DNA of 64,000 nucleotides, from positions 14,532,001 through 14,596,000 of the forward strand of contig CM070626.1 in assembly GCA_036346255.1 (NCBI GenBank), read 5' to 3'. The notes beneath the pieces are model-generated. The model did no database searches, was not told the DNA's origin, and worked only from the letters and a program-made list of their open reading frames with translations. Source of the DNA: Ampelocalamus luodianensis. Taxonomy: Eukaryota > Streptophyta > Magnoliopsida > Poales > Poaceae. Of the stretch, positions 21,400-33,600 are shown one piece after another. The position numbers and the translations under genes were made by a program. Position 1 is the first letter of the stretch. The number at the start of each line of letters is the position of its first letter.

Positions 21400-22319
21400 A
21401 ATTGTGTTGCCATTCCTCGTAAGGTCCATTGCCATGACAACTGGCAACTCCTGATATCGATCTACTTTGTCCATTCTTTTGAAATGCAGGATAGCAAGCT
21501 TGCTTTTTTTTCCTATTGTTGGAAGAATTTTAAGATTGTGATTCTACAATGGAGGAGAAGCCCGATGCATCACAAGCATGCCCGTGTACTTGTTCTTGAC
21601 AAGCAGTCAAACCACTACAAAAGTTTGAAAACATGAGCTAAACAGCAACAGAAGTGACCATAGCTGGTTCTGTAGCTACAACGCGGGCAAATGACTGGGC
21701 TCATAGAGTGGTTGTTTGGTTTTGTTCGGGCGAATTATGTTGAGTTTGTTGTTGTAGAACAAGACTGTTGGATTGTTTTTGGTACTCAGTGTTATAGCTT
21801 GCTGTGGTTGATGACGATATAACCAAGAGCCCAAATTCTTAAAGAGGAGTAACTTGAATTGATCACTCGTGTCTAATGTTTCCTCAAATCACCAAAGCGA
21901 GAACTAACACGAATCAAACGCCTAGCAGCAATAACGTTTCCCCTCTCTAAAAGAAAACCAGAAATTTTCAAGTAATCACAAAATCTGACTATGGACCTTG
22001 GCGCGGAGAGCTGGTGAATCGTGATAAGTTCGCCGTCCACTCGTCGGATGGGAAACGGTGAAACGTTGCCGGCTTCGCAGCGGGGGGCCGGTGCATGTGT
22101 GGGAGCAAAAAATTGCTAAATAGAGCGGACGAGCTGGTCGCGCGGTGGGGGGCTTGGGGGATGCGGGGCGAGCCAGCGGGCAGCCGGTGCCGGCCCGGCC
22201 GTGCCGTGCGCCTGGCGTTGGCAATTGGAAACCGACGCGGCTCGGGTGCGAGAAGTGGCCGAGGAGGGCAGGCCAAATCAATGCGTAACGGCTGGGGAAC
22301 GCGGGGATGGACCTGGCAA
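21400..22319. other. Intergenic DNA with a GC-rich patch
   Basis: No gene was recognised. The stretch at 22000-22300 is GC-rich with open frames on both strands but no domain. It immediately precedes the left end of MULE C. Confidence 0.35.
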
Positions 22320-22636
22320 GATTTTTTAGATAATATATTTTTAGAATGGAATTATAATAAATTACAAAAATAAACTTTTATCGTCGTTTCAATTGGCAAC
22401 AGGGCTGACGACATGAGCCCTATCGCCAGTCAAACCGGGATCAATGCCCCTGTCACCATTCAAAATGACAATTAGCACCCAAATCACCATTTAGAATGCC
22501 GATAGGGACACCGTGGCCCCCTAGCTGCAGGGATAATGAAGCCCATCCAACCAACTGAACTCTCTTCTCATGTACTTGCACTTGTCCCCACTACTCTCCT
22601 CAGCGTCATGCCACAATTGTCTAGTTCGATGAGCCT

Positions 22637-23005
22637 ATGAGTTGTGGTGTGGCCGATGAGCTATGGTGTGGGCGAATGCAAGGCATGTCAACTACCCAAA
22701 CCGCGGGGTGCAAGCAAATATTATATACTCCAACACCGAAAAGAAAAGGGAGCGTGTGTTCTACAAGTGTCTATATTTCTGTGAGTTTTATTTCTGCGAA
22801 TGTTGGTTTTTGTTTGCTTCGCCACTTCCGTTTTGACTATTCGGTACGAATGACTCTGGCTGGTAGATGCCAGTACTTTCAGTGGGCGAACTCTGTTGGT
22901 GCCGTGATGGAAAGAGCAGTTGAGCATCTAGTTATAGCTCCATCTGGTCCAACGATGAACATGCCACCTAGAGACGAGCGCTGGATAGGATTCTTGATCA
23001 TCTGA
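22637..23005 (+). pseudogene. GRF-type zinc-finger ORF of MULE C
   Basis: The region repeats, in the opposite orientation, the exon pair of 1230-1573. The first part corresponds to the YSNT-x-x-x-R-x-RVFYK block, the second (about 22862-22980) encodes RCQYFQWANSVGAVMERAVE. C-x-FFQW is the distal half of a GRF finger. In copy A an intron with a GTGAGT donor separates the halves; here the donor is GTGAGT as well (about 22778). Two different reading frames are needed before and after it. Upstream the frame is disturbed, so a full protein is unlikely. Function in the transposon is unknown. Confidence 0.55.
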
Positions 23006-23261
23006 AGTGGCTTGAGAAACTTATATGTGTGTATATCCTACTAGTAGTATGTGTAATATGTATGAAATAGTTTCCGTACACTGCACAAGGGATTCATGTA
23101 TCCAGGATGTTGTATGCTTGTTTATGAATTGCAAGATGTCTTTAACTTTTGGCTACTGAATTTGTATAAACGTAACATGACAAGGGATAATTGCATTACA
23201 ACATTTAGGATATATCCATATGTTGTATAACATTATAATACCAAAATCATACTAAGTTATG

Positions 23262-23830
23262 TCTACACACTATCACGCCATCTTTTGAGACAAAAAAAGA
23301 CCACACCATGTCCTGTCATACTGCCATCTTTTCAGACTAAAATGATGACACTCTATTATACCACATTTTCAGATCGAAATGATCACACTCTGTTATTGTC
23401 ACCTTTTCATACTAAAATGACCACACTTTGACATGCCACCTCTTCGATCGAAATGACGACACACTACCTCACCACATTTTCAGACCGAAATGACCACACT
23501 CTGCTATGCCATCTTTTCAGACCGAAATGACCACACTCTGTCATACTACATTTTTAAACCGAAATGACCACACTCTGTCATGTCATATTTTCAGACCGAA
23601 ATGACGACACTCTTGCACGCCACCTTTTCATATCGAAGTGTGCCATCATTTTAGGCCAAAATAGCCACACTCTGCCATGCCACCTTTTTAGATCGAAATG
23701 ACCACACTATGTCATATCACCTTTTCAAACCGAAATAACCACACTCTGCCACTCTATCATGTCACCTTTTCAAACCAAAATAACCACACTCTGCCACTTT
23801 GCCACATCACCTTTCAGGCTAAAATAACCA
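23262..23830 (+). repeat. Minisatellite, about 36-bp unit, about 15 copies
   Basis: Degenerate tandem units of the form CACCTTTTCAGACCGAAATG then ACCACACTCTGTCATG repeat for nearly 570 bp. Units vary by substitutions and small indels; two near the right end are longer (extra GCCACT). There are no long spacers and no cas genes, so it is not a CRISPR array. It lies directly upstream of the TATA box at 23864 and may be part of that promoter. Confidence 0.9.
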
Positions 23831-23863
23831 GCTCACCAGCCATCAGCACTACACCCTATCGCT

Positions 23864-23870
23864 TATAAAA
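23864..23870 (+). promoter_or_regulatory. TATA box of the second gene in MULE C
   Basis: CTTATAAAAGGAT stands 118 bases before an ATG at 23982 and just after the minisatellite. Spacing fits a plant promoter. Confidence 0.5.
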
Positions 23871-23981
23871 GGATAGGGAAGAGAGCTTGAGGAGAACAGT
23901 GCCACACCACAGCCAACACTTCATTCCAACTTGTTTCGCACAACAGAGAGGAAGGAGGAGAACATTAGGTTATCCTTGGAG

Positions 23982-24850
23982 ATGTCAGGCTACTATGCAA
24001 AGATGCTGAGGAAGCGCAAGTGGCTTGTTAGGAAGGTAAAACCTACCCGAGTTATTCGATGAAGGATGCGTTAGTACCACTGGAGTTTTCACACCTATAG
24101 TGCGACTACGAAGAACCTGCTTGTATCATTCAGTCCATACACCCGACGATCACCGCCCAGATGTACTACATGCGCGGGAATATCCTCGCAAGAGAATTTT
24201 ACACACACATATATTTTTCATATCTTATGTTGCATTCCCATATCGCTAACTTCATCTGCACATAATGACAGCCGGAGATGCATTTCTACTTCTTCTAATG
24301 AATCGATGGCCCGGACAAGTATGAGAGGGCGTTCATCCAATAAAAGTACATGTTCAACTACGTGGTACCACCAAAGCAATATAAGCACTGGAAACTTTAC
24401 GTGCCCGAGAGCAGGGAAGACAAGGGAAACGCGACGATAGAGCCCAAGCTAAGGATGGTCGGGACAAGCGCACGACGGACAAGGGTAAGGCTTCTACTAG
24501 TGAGACTAGCGGCCGTCCTAGCGCTCCCATCGCTTGGGCGTACTTCGAATCGAAGAGGTAAGTTATGTTAAATTTGCGTCCTTATTATTGATTTGGTCTT
24601 ACATTTTGCTAACATCATTTCATCTTCTAGCCCGTTTGGTAGTACAAGACTGCCTTCGAGATTGGTCATGCCCACATGTCTATAGGAGATAAGGGGAAGG
24701 CACCGATTATCCCATCGGGGGCTGGCTGAGCTCCCAATGCTGCTGCGAGGTGGGAGATCTTCGAAGCCTAGTGGTGAGCTGCCTTTAGGACTGGCCGCGC
24801 CTGCGAGTCTGCAGGAAAGAAGGGAAAGGCGATGAAGGGCTGTCAAGACT
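23982..24850 (+). pseudogene. Second ORF of MULE C, decayed, GRF-like tail
   Basis: From the ATG at 23982 the frame reads MSGYYAKMLRKRKWLVRKVK and soon stops. A related frame at about 24277-24400 reads HFYFF, a stop, WIDGPDKYERAF, another stop, then YVVPPKQYKHW. The FFxWIDGPDKY pattern resembles sequence that follows the finger in GRF proteins, so this may be a second GRF-type gene rather than a new one. Several stops break it. Confidence 0.35.
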
Positions 24851-25443
24851 AACTTCGTTCCCATCCACCAGTTTTTCTGATTCCAAAAGGTGCACATGTA
24901 TCCTAGGTGTAGATCGGGTTGCTGATTCGTGCATGCTATCGTTTGTAATACACGTAATCAAACCATGCGTGCCATGTAATTCGAAAGTATATTACAAATT
25001 CTTATTGCCGCAATTGAAATCCCATTTTCTAAATTTAACTCCTAAATTATTATCTATTCAATATTTCGTTCTCTTTTTTGAAAAAAAAATCGGCTCGATA
25101 GACACTTAAAGATATTACCAACAAACCGAGTGAAATCCTGTAAATGTGATGCAACATTCTCAGCCAATTTTTTTTTTGAAAAACAAGTGCTTGTTGTCAT
25201 TTCAATTGGCGATAGGAACTTATTGCCATTTTAATTGGTGATTTGATCTCTGTCACTGTTCCAAATGGCTACATAGATATTTCACATTGTTTTCATGGTG
25301 ACAAGGCTCTTGTTGCTAGTCTAATTGGCGATAGAGACCTGTCGCCAATTGAAATGGTGACAGAAGCCTATTTTTATAATTTTATTAAATGGATATTTAT
25401 TTAGGTGATTCTATTTTTAAAATGTATTATTTTAGAAAAATTC

Positions 25444-25836
25444 ATCCTACCAACGGGGAAGAAAATTATACGAGACCTTATCACCTTTAGATCCTTATGC
25501 CTCAACTATCTTTTTGCATGACCATGTGTCATGAATTAAAATTGGTCCAAATAAGAATCTATAGGTAGAGGTGGCGAACTGGCAATGCCGCTGTGGGGAG
25601 ACGAGGGCAAAGAGTTAGAGCAGGCCAGGCACGGCGGGCATTTTGTGGAATGACGATAGTAGTTCGACGTTGGGCCGCTAACGCTAGAGCAGTGTGGTAG
25701 CGGTCATAGGTTAACGTGCCACTACTACCAGATCAATATCACAAAATCCCGTAGCACAAACCTTGAAAATTTAAACCATGTAGGTTACGTAAAATTGGAG
25801 GTGCCAGGTAAGTCTAAATTGGCAGCGCCTGGAATA
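25444..25836. other. Intergenic DNA, no gene
   Basis: A short stretch between MULE C and the next solo LTR. No frame with a domain or repeat terminus was seen. Confidence 0.4.
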
Positions 25837-25841
25837 TTAAG

Positions 25842-27713
25842 TGTAGGATCGGCTACGATAGTGAGAGGGGGTGAATGACTCCGATAACTTTCTACCTAGA
25901 TATTCGACAATCTTTTCACTTTGACAGCTATGAGCAACTATGAAAATCAAGATTAAACTTGCAAGCACAAAGAAGCAACCCTAAACAAAACTAGGCAATC
26001 ACCTTCTGGCCGGTCTGACCGTTCCCCTGCCGATGAACTAAAAATAGCACGACTTTCAAGAAGGATTTGACCTAACTTTTGATGTACTCGTTCAAATCAC
26101 ACCAAATTTGAAACACAGCTACCCTAGAATGTTTGGAATCTATTCTAGTCAACAATTCCAAGAATCATTGTCAAGGTTTCCACCTTTATCCATCACTGGG
26201 AAGAGTACTCATGAACCCGACAAAAGAAAGAAAACTTGATCTACTCATGTTCATGAGATCTAGGTAATCAAGATGAGTTCCTACAAGCCCTAGCAAGCTA
26301 TACCTCAATACAAATCACACTAGACCAAAATGAAACCAAGAATCATCAAGCACACCTCAATAAGACAAGAGAATCAAATAAGAACACAAATAAGACATGG
26401 AGGATCAAGTTTGATATTCTATTACCACTTGAAGAGGAAGGATTACAGCCACTCCACTAGGAGGACAATCCTAAGGGCAACACTTAACTCTCTCAATCAA
26501 ACCCTAGTTTCTCTTCTAAAGGCTCAAGCGCAAAATCTAATTTTCTCTCTCTAATGCCCCCCTATATAGTGGAGGCTCACAAAAAATGCTAACTTGGATA
26601 CAAAGTGGATCACATCCACTACACACATCTATGGGAACCTGTTAATCCATTACACAACTAGGGTTTTCATTCACACACATTTTTCAAAACGACATTCTTT
26701 ACCTTGCTCCAATGGCACGAAATCATCATGTCTTGTCCTTCGTGAAGTCTCCTTGACCTAATACACTTAGGCCACTGCCACTGTTTTGTAAACCGCTCGC
26801 TTTTCTGGTTTTAGGCAAATGACCATATTGCCTATCCACTGTCATTTCCCGATTCCTTCTCCTCGAAGCATCGTCCATGCTTCGTCATCCTTTATGTGGC
26901 CCTAGTGACTCCTCATCAAGCCTCTCACGCATCTGGATCCCACTGAACCATCCTCACTTGCAAACGGGCCCAAGTCACTTGGTGCACCACATGTCCAACT
27001 CGACCATTTGTGCCTTCAATAGCCCTTGTCCATCTTACGCCTTGTCCGAGTCCAACTATCTCACCTGGCCTCCATGACTACTCTAGACCTTGGTTCTCCT
27101 AACCAAGTCTTGGTCTTCCTGTCATTGACCATAGTTGACTCCGGAACCTTCTGCACAACAATAGACCAAGCAAACTATTTTCGAGCACAAGTTCATTCCA
27201 TCCTGACCAACATTAGTCAAAAACACAACATGCAACACATAAGCACCATCACCAAATCCCTTGACAAAATCTACACAATAATTACCATGGCCAGTCAGAC
27301 AACCACCCTGGCCAGCTTGACTGCCACCTAGCCAGTCTGACCGTCCAATAGTCTGACCACCGACAAATGGCCGATCAGTCCTCTCGGGAAAATTTCCGAA
27401 GTCTCAAACCACATCTTCTTTGGAAATTTCAAACTCTAATTTTTCCTCGAAACTCCATTTTCAATGAGACAAGTGCGAACACATCACCTCGCATTCCTAC
27501 ATAAGTGATTTTTGGCGTTTTTTCTAAAATTTCACTTTTCATCATCGGCCAGTCTGACAGCCACCTGGGACCGCCAGCCCTTGGTCGGTCATACCGTCGA
27601 TCTCTGCCATGTCAGATTGCCCATTCAACCTGACAACACTGAAATCTGTTTCAACAAAAAACCAAAACTCAAGTTTCAACAACTCATGCAAAGTATAGTC
27701 ACATGGTCTCACA
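25842..27713. mobile_element. Solo LTR, family 2, 1.87 kb
   Basis: It begins TGTAGGATCGG and ends GGTCTCACA. The 5-bp target duplication TTAAG flanks it exactly (25837-25841 and 27714-27718). The interior contains CTGGCCGGTCTGACCG-like motifs repeated in both halves (about 26005, 27320, 27545) and a CTATATAG motif near 26560 that could be a TATA box. Frames here have no retroelement domain. It is a solo LTR from LTR-LTR recombination; the orientation was not determined. Confidence 0.85.
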
Positions 27714-27799
27714 TTAAGTAAGTAGTAAATGGAACATTGAATTTTGAGTTACACCTTGTAAAATAAATTTATTCTCCCTCGCAAAAAAAAAAAATTAAA

Positions 27800-29949
27800 T
27801 CTATTATCTTATTAAAGCAAAGACAAAAGAAGCCACAACGTTCGCATTTAAGGGCTATAAATTACAACGTTAATCAAAGGAAAAAAGAGAAATATCTATA
27901 GCGTTGATCGTGCTGGGTCCAGATTATAACGGTCCAGATCAAAAGAAAGAGTCTATGCCAAGTACAACATAGGAATAACTAAAATAAAAAATAAAATAAA
28001 ATTATCAATTGGATTTCCATACAAGTTCGTAAGTAAAATCCCCATACGAATTCGTAAGAAAAATCCCTAAATAAATATAATTCAGAATAAAAATTAAACA
28101 AAAATACCAATTGAATTTGTATGCGAATTTCAAAAATTATAATAAATAAAATTTAGAATAAAAAGTAAAATAAAATTAGGAAAATTATTTTGATACGAAT
28201 TCTAAAGAAAATTCCCTAAATAAATTTAATTCAGAATAAAAAATAAACAAAAATTAACAATTGGTTTTGTATGCGAATTCGAACAAAACAATAACTAAAA
28301 TTAGAAATAAAAATAAAATATAAATATAAATTTGATTTCAGCACAAAATCCAAACTAAATCCGTAAATAGTTGTAATTTAGAATAATGTCTTTTAAAAAA
28401 ATTCCAATTGAATTTGTATACGAATTCCAAAAATAATAGTAATTGAAATTGGGAATAAAAAATAAAATAAAACCTGCAATTTGATTTCCATACGAATTCT
28501 AAAGTAAATCCCAAATAACTAAAATTCAAAATAATTTAAATAAAATTAGCAATTTGATTTGTTTGCATACCCCAACAAGAAATTACTGAAATATTGAATA
28601 AATAAAAGTTATAACGAGGATTGCATGAATGTTTTCGGAAAAGACCAATGACGTTGATCTATCCTAAAAGAATGTATTAACCCATAGGGAAACGAAGAGC
28701 TGTGGCTGTGGCAGAGATGAGGATAATGTTGTACTACTCACCTTAGTCGTTCAATGTAGGACAATATTGTGCTGCTCACCGATGCCGTTAAAGGGAAAGG
28801 CCAAAGTCAAAGGAGCGAAGGGGCACAACAACAAGTGGTGAGTGTCAGTGTTGTCAAAGAAGTCGGTGACCAAAGAAACTCAATGATGCAGAAACTCTGG
28901 TAGAGAGGAGATGGAGCTTTGTGTTGAAGACAATCTATGGAGGATATGGGGCCATCGGGTAGCTAGGAGTGTGCCATCGTTGGTGAGGGGCACGACATCA
29001 CCGCGTGATGGTGAGAAGATTTTCCATGTTGTTAGACAACAATCCACATCGTTGAGTTGGCCAACGTTAAAGAAAAGGAGTGACCAACACGAGAGAAGAG
29101 GATATCGAATATAACATCATGCATATGTATATACGTGCATGCATCCGTACGAATAGAAGCACGGGCATACAAAAGTATTGGAGCAAAGAGCTCGGAGTAG
29201 AGATAGCACAATCATAGGGTGGTGGCGGGTGTCCCTAGTAGGGATTGGCGACGGTTGCACGTGTATGCGTATTTGATGTCGCAGCGGTTAGCATTAACCA
29301 ATGATTGGAGAGAACTAGAAGATAACTATGCGGTAGAGTATTACATTGGAAGGAGTAGCAGCTGAAAGGGATCGATCAAGAATTAGACTTGCTGTTGGAG
29401 GTTGAGGTAGAAAAGTTGTGGCAACGAAAAGCGATAGAAGACACATGGTTCGGTATGGCTACCGGCTTGTGATGGAAGATATGTTTTAGGTCGTCTATGG
29501 TACATCTGTATGCGTGAGAAAGGTACTCGAATATTAGGTAAATTGTAAACTAATAAGATAATTTGCCGCATACATAATCAACGTATTGCGCAAGATTAAA
29601 TAGATGTACATATGCAAGCATAAATTTTGGAAAAGAGTAACTAATGGAAAAAGAATAGGGGCATGCAGTTAAATATCCATACACGATGAAGAGTTTTTAC
29701 GTTTCTAAAAACCAGAACAAATTATTGTGTTTAATGATTTTCTTCCATTAAAACTCATCCTTCAATTATGTTTCTTAAGTTATATTTTCCTTCAAATTTC
29801 TATAGTCATTTCTAATGTTCCTGATATCTTTAAAATATAAATAGCCTATAATATACATAAATATATTCTCAAGCATCTAAAGTATATCATTTGATACTAT
29901 GAACTTTAAAATTAATCTAACCACGCAAATGCGTGGAGCATCCTGCTGG
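27800..29949 (+). mobile_element. Non-autonomous Helitron
   Basis: The 5' end TCTATTATCTTATTAAAG follows an A (27799). The 3' end carries the hairpin CCACGC-AAAT-GCGTGG (29921-29936), then 13 bases and CTGG, followed by T (29950). TC start, CTRR end, subterminal hairpin and insertion between A and T are the Helitron hallmarks. There is no target duplication, as expected. The interior has an AT-rich tandem array and a less AT-rich part (28680-29480) that may include captured exons, for example an open frame at 28911-29114 without a recognised domain. No Rep/helicase gene is present. Confidence 0.75.
27980..28600 (+). repeat. AT-rich degenerate tandem array in the Helitron
   Basis: Blocks of about 70-80 bp recur about eight times. 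Each has an AAATAAAATAAAATTA run followed by CAATTGAATTTGTATGCGAA or TTTCCATACGAATTC, then a CCCTAAATAA-type stretch. Units are diverged and vary in length. Internal minisatellites are common in grass Helitrons. Confidence 0.75.
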
Positions 29950-30303
29950 TTTATTCTTTAAGAAGTGGCAAATTGAACGCCGGTGCATGAGCACACTTCT
30001 AACAGTGCTAGTGCATTGTGCAGTACAAGCATATGTTTGTTCGGTGGATTTCTGTTGTCCTCGTTCGTCCTTAATCGTCTTTCCTTTTTTTGAAACGTTA
30101 ATTGTCGTATTTCCATGGTGACGTATTTTAAACCCTGTCCGACCGTCATATCACACATGTACGGTCCAGATCAACCTTTGACTAGTGACTATCGCAGAAT
30201 TCCATCTCCGTGTGTGCCATGCAGCCAAGTCTCATGCCCAGTGTTAGACTGTAGCGGTCTCACCTCGCGAGTCACGCCCCTCGCCGCCTCCGCCCCGTCG
30301 TCC
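29950..30303 (+). promoter_or_regulatory. Former promoter/leader of the SEC23-like gene
   Basis: This single-copy-looking DNA lies between the Helitron and the gypsy element. Its right edge (C-rich, CCGCCTCCGCC) continues across the retroelement into the leader before the ATG at 35492. It is therefore the likely original upstream region of the SEC23-like gene, now 5.1 kb away from the coding start. Confidence 0.5.
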
Positions 30304-30308
30304 CCACC

Positions 30309-30679
30309 TGTTATGACCTAACTGGGGTGTGATCGCAAGAGGGAAATCAGTAGTATGATTCACATCTTGCGATAGAATCGAGAGGGAGAAAGAAGAACAG
30401 CGGTAACAGAAAAGGGGAAAGCGCCCATGAGGGAGAGAGAGAACTATTCCTCTTTTCGTTCAACAAAAGTTTACAGACACAGTACGTGTCCCTTTTAAAG
30501 CTCAGCTCTCCCGACACTGAGTCCCCACACGTCAGCCAACACACAAGTTCAGATACATAAAGCCGATTAACAAAGTCATTCCTTCTCTTTACTTTGCTTC
30601 CGGCTTCACATCCGTTCTCCTTGTCTTCTCAGCGCGACCTCCTTCTGTCGTAGCCATGGCTGCCACCACGGTGGTGACA
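30309..30679 (-). repeat. 3' LTR of the gypsy element, 371 bp
   Basis: On the plus strand it runs from TGTTATGACC to GGTGGTGACA, giving TG...CA ends on either strand. Its 99 bp at 30581-30679 match the 5' LTR remnant at 35347-35445. Confidence 0.9.
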
Positions 30680-33600
30680 TTGCCTCCCCCTTGAGATCCA
30701 GCTTGTCCCCAAGCTGGAGCATCTGGAAAGCGAGTGCGCAATACATTGTAATCTTCCCAGGTCGCCAATGCAATCGACAAAGATGTCCATTTGATGAGAA
30801 TCTGCAAATGAGCAACACCCCTTTTTTCACCAAACAGCGGTCGAGAATTTCTTCTGGAACTAACTCCGAAACATCCAATGCAGCTGGGGACGGTAAAGTG
30901 GAGAACACAGGAGAATAATTATTGAAAAACACTTTCAATTGAGAGACATGAAAAACAGGATGGACCTGACTGTCATCGGGCAACTCAAGACGATAAGCAA
31001 CCGTTCCGATCTTCGCCAGAATCTTATAGGGGCCAAAGAATTTAAAAGCCAACTTGGGATAAGGGCGATTTACCACCGAATGTTGAGCATAAGGTTGCAA
31101 TTTCAGAAGCACTTGGTCACCCACTTGGAAATCCCGAAACAAACATTTTATGTCAGTCTTTTGCTTCATGTGGATCTGAGCTTTGTGTAACTGCTGCTGT
31201 AACATATCCGAAAAGAATTAACGTTCCCGCACCACCTCATCAGCCTCGGGAGATCTGGAAGTACTTAAGGATGGTACCATTGTGTAATGAGGGTCTGAAC
31301 CATATAACGCCTTGAAAGGAGTACACCCTACCGCAGTATGGTAACAAGTATTGTACCAATATTCTGCCAACGCCAGCCAAGAAAACCACTTTGTGGGTGA
31401 AGTTGCCACTGCACACCTCAAGTACATCTCGAGACATTGATTAACACGCTCACTTTGACCATCCGACTGAGGATGATAGGCAGTGCTAAGATTCAGTTTA
31501 GTGTCACATTGTTTGAATAATGCTTGCCAAAATAAACTGGTAACAACTTTATCTCTGTCAGAAACTATTGACTTAGGTAACCCATGCAACTTAACCACAT
31601 TGTTTAGGAAGAGTTTAGCAACTTGAATGGCCGTAAAAGGATGCTTTAAGGGAAGAAAGTGGGCATACTTGGTATACCTATCAACCACAACCAAAATAAC
31701 ATTGTGTCCTTCTGATGTTGGAAGGCCTTCCACAAAGTCCATGGTAATATCCTGCCAAATACCTTGAGGAACAGGCAACGGCTGAAGTAATCCCGGGGAC
31801 TTGCAATTTTCATGTTTAGCCTGTTGACAAACTGAGCACTGCTGGATAAATTCTTCCACTGCTTGTTTCAAACCTTGCCATTGAAATAATTTCTTGACTC
31901 GGTGGTAAGTGGCTTGCAAACCCGAATGACCACCAATAGCCGAAGAATGAAAGGCCTGAATAATCTTTGTTTGAAGTCCAATGTTAGCACCGATCCATAT
32001 CTTACCATCTTTGCGAATGAGACCCTCCACCAATGTATATCCCTTGCTGTTACAGCCAGAAACTGCAAGCTCTTGGAGCAACTGCTGAGCTGAAGCATCA
32101 ACTACATAAGAATTAAGAACCTCCTGTATCCACACTGGCTGGACCACCGAAATAGCTTCCAATTCCAAGAGATGACCCACCCGAGACAAAGCATCTGCTG
32201 GTGTATTGTCGGACCCTTTTTTATACTGAAATGCATACTGAAACCCAATGAGTTTAGTTAGGGCTTTTCTTTGCAAGTCAGAGGTGAGTAATTGATCATC
32301 TAAATGACATAAACTACGATGATCTGTTTTGATAATGAAAGGACCACGGAGTAAATAAGGCCTCCATCTGTCCACAGCCATCATAACCGCTAGGAATTCT
32401 TTCTCATCAATCGATAACTTCTGATTATTGATCCCCAAAGCCTTGCTGTAATATGCCACTAGATGCCCCTCCTGCAGTAAGACTGCACCTATGCCGGTGT
32501 TACAAGCATCCATTTCAATCACAAAAGGTTTAGTGAAATCGGGCAATGCGAGAACAGGCACAGTACTCATAGCTAGTTTTAACTTGTCAAATGCCTCTTG
32601 GGCTTGCTCAGTCACTGGAACCTTTTGTGCTTCTGCAAAAGATTAGTGAGAGGCCTTGCTAACAACCCATAATTTTTGACAAACTTCCGATAATATCCCG
32701 TGAGACCCAAAAAACCTCGCAATTCTGTAATCGTGGTGGGTACTGGCCATTGTTGCATAGCTTGTGTCTTAGATGGATCCGTAGCCACGCCCTTATCTGA
32801 GATAATATGCCCCAAATACTCCAATTGAGGGGAAGCAAATGTGCATTTGGATCTTTTTACATACAACTGATGGTGATGTAACACTTGAAAGACTAATTCT
32901 AAATGTTGTACATGAGTCTCAAGAGTCTTACTATAAATAAGTATGTCATCCATGAAGACTAAAACAAATTTGCGGATGTAGGGAGCAAAAATAGAATTCA
33001 TAAGGCATTGAAAGGTAGCCGGGGCATTTGTGAGGCCAAAGGGCATTACCTTGAATTGAAAATAACCATGATGCATTTTAAACGCTGTTTTCTCCTCATC
33101 CTCAGGCACCATTCTGAGTTGATGATAACCACTCCGTAAATCCAACTTAGAAAAATACTTAGTGCCGACCAACTCATCAAGTAATTCATCCACAATAGGT
33201 AAAGGAAATTTGTTCTTAATAGTCAATGCATTAAGTCGTCGATAATCCACACAAAATCTCCATGTACCATCTTTCTTTTTAACTAACAAAACCGGAGAGG
33301 CAAAAGGACTAAGACTAGGGCTAACAAGACCCTTCGCAATCATCTCAGCCACCTGCTTCTCAATCTCATCTTTCTGCTGAGGAGAATACCGATAGGGTCG
33401 AGAGTTCACTGGAGTTGCACTAGGCACCAAGGAGATTGCATGATCATAACTCCGATGAGGTGGAAGTTCACTCGGCTCTTGAAACACCTTCGCAAATTTC
33501 TGGACTACTTGTTGAATGGCACTAGGCAAATTCTCTTCGAAGGAGTCAGGACTGGTTTCCACCATGGCAGTGTTCATTTCCCTGCTGCCATCTGAGGACC

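Larger units (their letters stand above)
22320..25443 (+). mobile_element. MULE copy C with GRF-finger ORF and minisatellite
   Basis: The ends GATTTTTTAGATAATATATT (22320) and, read inward from the right, GAATTTTTCTAAAATAATAC (25443) are inverted repeats of the same family as copies A and B. Both terminal blocks (22380-22510 and 25190-25380) hold the paired AATTGGCGA / TCGCCAATT type motifs. Between them lie a GRF-finger gene remnant, a tandem array of about 36-bp units, and a second gene remnant with its own TATA box. No mudrA is present. No convincing target duplication was found, so the ends may be off by a few bases. Confidence 0.65.

Noticed and set aside
23262..23830. Regularly spaced repeats resembling a CRISPR array
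   Set aside because: Units are contiguous and degenerate without unique spacers, and the DNA is plant nuclear. It is a minisatellite in a MULE.
22311..25452. Target-site duplication around MULE C (ACCTGGCAA against ATCCTACCA)
   Set aside because: The flanks need a shift to match at six of eight positions, which is not better than chance given uncertain ends.
27731..29114. Host gene at 28911-29114
   Set aside because: The open frame has no domain and sits inside the Helitron; it may be captured DNA at most.
30115..30321. A 68-codon open frame crossing the left edge of the gypsy element
   Set aside because: It spans the target duplication and reads into the LTR, so it is a chance frame over an insertion junction.
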